Source: Candidatus Amoebophilus asiaticus 5a2 (GTDB taxonomy: Bacteria; Bacteroidota; Bacteroidia; Cytophagales; Amoebophilaceae). From it: a DNA stretch of 64,000 bases. The stretch is from NCBI RefSeq assembly GCF_000020565.1, contig NC_010830.1, positions 1,406,001 to 1,470,000 on the forward strand, read 5' to 3'. A program made the position numbers and the translations under genes. The notes under the pieces are model-generated. The model was not told the origin of the DNA and ran no database searches. It worked only from the letters and a program-made list of their open reading frames with translations. Below, in pieces: positions 59,769-64,000 of the stretch. Every line of letters starts with the position of its first letter. Within the stretch, counting starts at the first letter, position 1.

Positions 59769-60453
59769 AGGACTTCTTTTACTTGGTTGGCAAACACTTC
59801 TCCACTATAGCCTCCATCTACGAGCACCTTCTTTACCTTAGCTAATTGCTCTTTGTGATCTTTAAGCATAGTTACTGCTCCATCTCTATTTGTTTCACTA
59901 GCCCGTGTAACATATATCCCATGCGGTAAGCCTTGGCTGTCTACGGCTATGTGGCGCTTGATCCCGTTTATCTTTTTAGCTCCATCATAGCCTTTCTCTT
60001 TGGCTGTATCTGTATTCTTTATGCTTTGCGCATCTACTATAATCAGGCTCGTTTGGGCTGCTTTACCTGCTTGCTTCCTCAGACGAGCAACCATATTTTT
60101 TTAATGCTTCTTCTAGAAAGCTTATGCCATTTTCTTGCTTTTCACTCCATATCTGAAAATAAGCATGTACCGTACGCCATTTAGGAAAATCTTTAGGCAA
60201 CATTCTCCATTGGCAGCCTGTCTTGAGCAGATACAGTAATCCAGAGAATACCTCATATAAATCTACCTGGCGAGGTTTAGTCTTTTTTCGGGCTGCTTCC
60301 AAAATAGGGCGTATAACTTCAAATTGTTCTCTATTAATATTAGTAGAATACTCTTGAGTCATAGATAAGTCCCTTTTTTATCAAGTTATTGACTAGTTTC
60401 CTCTCTAATCTAATAAATATTAACTTAATGAACAAAGATCTTGAACAGGCTCT
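59562..60453 (-). mobile_element. IS5-family element (IS427/IS1031-like group)
   Basis: 892 bases with ends GAGTCTGTTCATAATCTTTG and CAAAGATCTTGAACAGGCTC, flanked by TA. It differs from the other IS5-type elements here and is inserted near the 3' end of the giant gene. Confidence 0.82.
59570..60362 (-). CDS. IS5-family transposase in two frames
   Basis: ORF A (60063-60362) has EVFSGLLYLLKTGCQWRMLP and TVHAYFQIW. ORF B (59570-60094) has DAQSIKNTDTAKEKGYDGAK, GIKRHIAVDSQGLP, VDGGYSGEVF and RWIVERSFGWLEKCRRLWKN (D, D, E residues present). They overlap at a run of seven A near 60097-60103; loss of one A, or a +1 shift, would join them. Whether this is programmed or a mutation cannot be told from one copy. 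Confidence 0.72.
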
Positions 60454-60473
60454 AAGAACTTGTTTCGGATAGC

Positions 60474-60817
60474 TATATATATTTTGTAATTACTACAGAT
60501 AAATTAGATATATAGCTACAGGAAAAGACTGTTGGAAATAGATACGAAATAAGAAAGAGTATCTAGCAGGAAAATTCCTTTGTTTCCCAGTTATACTTGT
60601 GATATAGTTTACTAAGTAACAAATGATATTAACAAGTTATGTCAGGAGTTATTTCTTGACAATCAATAAATAGTAGTGTTTGTCCTGCTTTACTAAGCAA
60701 CCTATATTAGTACAGAAAATCGACTTTTTAATTTGCGAGTTACGTCCTGCCACCACTAGGAAGTAGGACAAAATTTAGTACTACTCAAGTTAACAAAATT
60801 TTAACAAAGAAATTTTT
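60474..60817. other. non-coding gap, no gene seen
   Basis: AT-rich spacer after the giant gene. No frames, RNA or repeats recognised. Confidence 0.4.
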
Positions 60818-61135
60818 ATGGTAAGTAATAATATAATGTTGTTAGATAAAATTCATCTACAGAAATACATTTACCTTCTTGGCCTATTTGTTTCAAATCA
60901 AATTGATATATCTAGCTTTGAAGATTTATTTCTTAAAATTAGAAGGGAAGATAATTATTGGTTATCGGGCTTGTTTAATAATAAAATAGGAAAAGTTTTG
61001 GACTCATTGTTTCTTGATGTTGATGAATATACTCCAGACTGCTTATTTGATCCAAATAATAAATTCACAATTAATGAAACAGAACTAAAAAAACGAGCCA
61101 GTGAATCATTGAATACGTTAAAGAAAATAATTTAG
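60818..61135 (+). CDS. small protein resembling colicin-D-type immunity proteins
   Basis: 105 residues, acidic, no signal peptide. The pattern LLGLFVSNQIDISSFEDLFL near 20-39, then LDSLFLDVDEYTPD near 61-74, and a C-terminal INETELKKRASESLNTLKK resembles the helical colicin-D immunity / self-protective immunity family (FExLFL, LFxDVDxY, ExELxxRAxxxLxxL). No toxin gene is adjacent. If correct it would be an orphan immunity gene against a tRNase-type toxin. Assignment is by eye only. Confidence 0.45.
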   Translation: MVSNNIMLLDKIHLQKYIYLLGLFVSNQIDISSFEDLFLKIRREDNYWLSGLFNNKIGKVLDSLFLDVDEYTPDCLFDPNNKFTINETELKKRASESLNTLKKII

Positions 61136-61800
61136 GATAATACTTAACGTTAAAACTTAAACTGTTCAGCAAGATGTATTTGGTTATAGATATAAGTAAT
61201 AACTTATACGTAAGGATGCAACCTCTTATTACAAACATCAGATTTACCAATGGCTATATAAATGACTGAGGATGGCAGAGCATCCAGATGTGGCTGCTAC
61301 ATTAGCCAATACTGGTAAAGTTTATAAGCAGTATATTATGGTTAAAAAATTTAACACCTGTTGGCTTTTTAAGCGCTTTAGTAGTAAATTACGGCTACAA
61401 TAAGCCGTTAGAACTCTCTGATTTATAACTAGCTAAAGAAAAGCTATCTGCTTATTTACAAAGCAAAGATAGCAACTTAAATAAGAGACAGACAGGAATA
61501 TATCTACCTTATTTTTCTAACAGTTTAACCAAGCTATCACCAATTGATAATATTGTTGCTTGAAATCTCCCTAGATTTAAATTCTACAAAATTTTTTATA
61601 GAAAACTACGCTCTAAAGTGTAAATTTTCTAGTTCCTGTCATAGCATCATACATTTATAAGCCATCACTTAAACTGTGCTTATATAGCCTATGATATATG
61701 CTTATAGCAATACACCTCCTATACCTAACTTTAGCATCAAAAAAACAGAGCCAACACCTAGCAACCTATTAGCTACCTTAACAGAAAATTAACCTATCTC
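61136..61800. other. gap with decayed TPR gene
   Basis: 61278-61331 encodes EHPDVAATLANTGKVYKQ, an unmistakable kinesin-light-chain-type TPR start, but frames around it are short and broken. A second piece near 61360-61480 may belong to the same decayed gene. The 3' flank of topA lies at the right end. Confidence 0.45.
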
Positions 61801-64000
61801 CTATCTACGAGCAGATTTCTTTTTTGCAGTAGCAATTGGCATGGCGCTTTCTGCTAATTTTTGACATTCTGCAAAGCTTAACTTTTTAGGATCTACGTCT
61901 TTAGGTAACTTAACATTTACCTTTCCTACCTTTAGATAAGGTCCCCAGCGACCATTAAGTATTTGCATATTTACATCCTCTGGAAAGGTTTTAATTACTT
62001 TTTCTGCATCTGCTTTTTGCTTGTCTTGTATAATCTGTATGGCACGCTCTTCCGTAACTGTAAGCGGGTCCTCTTCTTTGGGAAGGGTATAAAATTGATT
62101 TTGATATTTCAAATAAGGACCAAACCTGCCTATACTCGCTTCTATAGGTAAGTTTTCCCATTGCCCTACTGTTCTTGGAAACTTGAAGAGCGTAAGTGCT
62201 TCTTCTAAGGTAATACTTTCTATACGCTGATCTTTTTTAAGGCTTGCAAAACGTGGGGCCTCATCTTCCTCGTTGTTGCCTATTTGCACTAATGGACCAA
62301 ATCTTCCAATACGTGCAGTAACAGGCTTACCACTTACAGGATCATGTCCCAACATCCTACTTGTATTAATGGCTGTCCGCTCTACTTGTTGTGTTTCTGC
62401 TACTTTGGGATAAAAATTCTTATAAAACTCAGCCAACATCTGGTTCCACTCTTTATGGCCTGTAGCTACCTCATCTAACTCAGACTCTACTTTAGCAGTA
62501 AAACCATAATCAGTTACTTCGGAAAAGCGCTCTACCAAAAAGTCATTCACTACCATGGCAATATCAGTAGGGAACAACTTATTTTTTTCTGTGCCTGTTA
62601 TTTCCTTAAATATCTCTTTTTTTATAGCATCATCTTTTAGCGTCAACACCTGATAGTTACGCTCCTTCCCTTCTTTTGATTCTTTAACTACATAACCGCG
62701 TTGTTGTATAGTAGTAATAGTAGGCGCATAAGTAGAGGGGCGTCCAATCCCCTGCTCTTCGAGCTGCTTAACCAAGCTAGCTTCAGAATATCTAGCAGGA
62801 GGCTTGGTAAAACGCTCACGCGCTTGCATATCCTCTAATGGAAGAAGTTGTCCTACTTTTAATGGTGGTAATAGCTTACTGCCTTGTGCTTGATCGTCTG
62901 CTTGATCGTCTGCTTCATCGTCTTCATCATGTTTAACTGCATATACTTTTAGGAAGCCATCAAACTTAACAACCTCACCATGTGCCACAAGCTGTTGAGG
63001 GGTAGTAGAAATAGCAATATGTGCGGTAGTCCTTTCCAATTGAGCATCGGCCATTTGTGAGGCAATAGCACGTTTCCAAATTAATTCATATAAGCGCTGC
63101 TCACTAGCGTCTTGACTTACAACACGTTGAGAAAAGTCAGTGGGCCTAATGGCTTCATGTGCTTCTTGTGCCGAAGCAGATTTTGTTTTGTAATGCCTTT
63201 CTTGAAAATAAGTACTACCATAATTGCTTGCTATTTCTTGCTGTGCACTTTGAATAGCCTCTTGCGAAAGCGTCACAGAATCTGTACGCATATAAGAAAT
63301 CTTACCAGCTTCATACAGATTTTGTGCTAGTAACATGGTACGTGTAACGCCATAGCCAAACTTTTGGCTGGCTTCTTGCTGTAAAGTAGAAGTGGTAAAA
63401 GGGGGAGCAGGTGACCTTTTAGCTAGCTTTTTATCTAAATTTTGAATAGAAAAGGTTGTACCTATACATTTCTCTAAAAATTGGTGGGCTTCTTTTTCAT
63501 TTTGCAAACGATCAGAAAGTTCTGCTAACAGACGTTGCTTGTTACCCAAATCAAATAATGCCGTTACAACAAAGTAGTTAGTAGCAACAAAATGCTGTAT
63601 AGCACGCTCTCGTTCTACAATCATTCTAACAGCAACTGATTGCACCCGCCCTGCAGAAAGGCCAGGCTTTATCTTTTTCCACAGCAATGGAGATAAATCA
63701 TATCCTACCAACCTATCTAGAATACGCCGTGCTTGCTGGGAGTTTACTAATGCCAGGTCAATATTTCTAGGGTTTTTTATAGCATTTAGTATAGCATTTT
63801 TAGTAATCTCTCTAAAAACAATTCTTTGTGTTTTATTATCCACTAAGTCGAGTGCCTCTTTTAGATGCCAGGAAATAGCTTCTCCTTCTCGATCATCATC
63901 GCTAGCTAAATAAACTTTTTGTGCGTTGTTGGCTTTCTTCTTTAGTTCTTTTATAAGCTGTTGCTTACCTTTAGTAATCTCATAAGTAGGTTGAAAGTCT
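61801..64000 (-). CDS. topA: DNA topoisomerase I (partial, 5' end outside window)
   Basis: Type IA topoisomerase that relaxes negative supercoils. The frame is open through the right edge; the GTG at 63843 is inside the gene, not its start. Near the edge the TOPRIM acids are visible in LASDDDREGEAISWHL (codons around 63880-63930). Next come QQARRILDRLVGYDLSP, LSAGRVQSVAVRMIVERE, and the active-site region GKISYMRTDSVTLS, whose Tyr is the nucleophile. EQGIGRPSTYAPTI follows, and the C-terminus has repeats of GRFGPYLKY and GRWGPYLKVG instead of zinc fingers, as is common in this phylum. The Lys-rich end (KKKSARR) is typical. Confidence 0.94.
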   Translation of the reverse strand, partial: DFQPTYEITKGKQQLIKELKKKANNAQKVYLASDDDREGEAISWHLKEALDLVDNKTQRIVFREITKNAILNAIKNPRNIDLALVNSQQARRILDRLVGYDLSPLLWKKIKPGLSAGRVQSVAVRMIVERERAIQHFVATNYFVVTALFDLGNKQRLLAELSDRLQNEKEAHQFLEKCIGTTFSIQNLDKKLAKRSPAPPFTTSTLQQEASQKFGYGVTRTMLLAQNLYEAGKISYMRTDSVTLSQEAIQSAQQEIASNYGSTYFQERHYKTKSASAQEAHEAIRPTDFSQRVVSQDASEQRLYELIWKRAIASQMADAQLERTTAHIAISTTPQQLVAHGEVVKFDGFLKVYAVKHDEDDEADDQADDQAQGSKLLPPLKVGQLLPLEDMQARERFTKPPARYSEASLVKQLEEQGIGRPSTYAPTITTIQQRGYVVKESKEGKERNYQVLTLKDDAIKKEIFKEITGTEKNKLFPTDIAMVVNDFLVERFSEVTDYGFTAKVESELDEVATGHKEWNQMLAEFYKNFYPKVAETQQVERTAINTSRMLGHDPVSGKPVTARIGRFGPLVQIGNNEEDEAPRFASLKKDQRIESITLEEALTLFKFPRTVGQWENLPIEASIGRFGPYLKYQNQFYTLPKEEDPLTVTEERAIQIIQDKQKADAEKVIKTFPEDVNMQILNGRWGPYLKVGKVNVKLPKDVDPKKLSFAECQKLAESAMPIATAKKKSARR

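Noticed and set aside
59933-60184. Rightward 83-codon hydrophobic frame
   Set aside because: It lies antisense to the IS transposase and has no support.

Overview
The window is AT-rich DNA from a bacterium of the phylum Bacteroidetes that lives inside eukaryotic cells. It most resembles 'Candidatus Amoebophilus asiaticus', an endosymbiont of Acanthamoeba; that name is my inference from gene content and was not checked against a database. Three things point this way. Ordinary housekeeping genes (gyrB, topA, murC, murG, mltG, era, rnhA, pgeF, cvpA, DivIVA) alternate with large lipoproteins carrying eukaryote-like domains (F-box, leucine-rich, ankyrin, Sel1/TPR, patatin). Insertion sequences and their relics are very dense. 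The clearest promoter match is of Bacteroidetes type (TTTG and TAnnTTTG).

Layout. 1-2264: 5' end of a lipoprotein gene, a decayed IS982 element, a small KGG stress-protein gene and tRNA-Asn. 2265-13100: mostly housekeeping genes in both orientations (mltG, yihY-like, M20 peptidase, marC, rnhA, GT2, ybaB, a coiled-coil protein, a HIT protein, murG-murC). 13274-19403: two paralogous Sel1-repeat lipoproteins. 19507-20705: a 178-bp MITE and a broken IS481. 20836-22791: gyrB. 22953-33612: accessory region with a large broken lipoprotein-patatin-Sel1 gene, an intact F-box/LRR lipoprotein, IS and MITE copies, and decayed genes. 33909-48970: a coiled-coil membrane protein, four IS5-type elements, IS1- and IS200-type elements, pgeF, cvpA, an oxidoreductase gene cut in two by an IS, pcm, a second KGG gene, a LysE exporter and a second IS982. 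49415-51911: era, initiator tRNA, DivIVA protein, phosphopantetheinyl transferase. 52276-60473: a giant lipoprotein gene joining ankyrin repeats to a SecA-like motor, with frameshifts and an IS in its 3' end. 60818-64000: a colicin-immunity-like gene, a TPR relic and the 3' part of topA.

The most informative signal is modular. One N-terminal lipoprotein module (signal peptide with Cys25 plus a ~120-residue domain) is joined to different bodies: patatin/LRR/Sel1 at 24424, F-box/LRR at 31938 and, in diverged form, ankyrin/SecA-like at 52276. For the first two the promoter region, including a palindrome, is also conserved. This looks like a delivery module shuffled with its promoter onto different host-directed domains. 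Several such genes are now disrupted: removing each IS or MITE with one copy of its TA target restores an open reading frame across the site.
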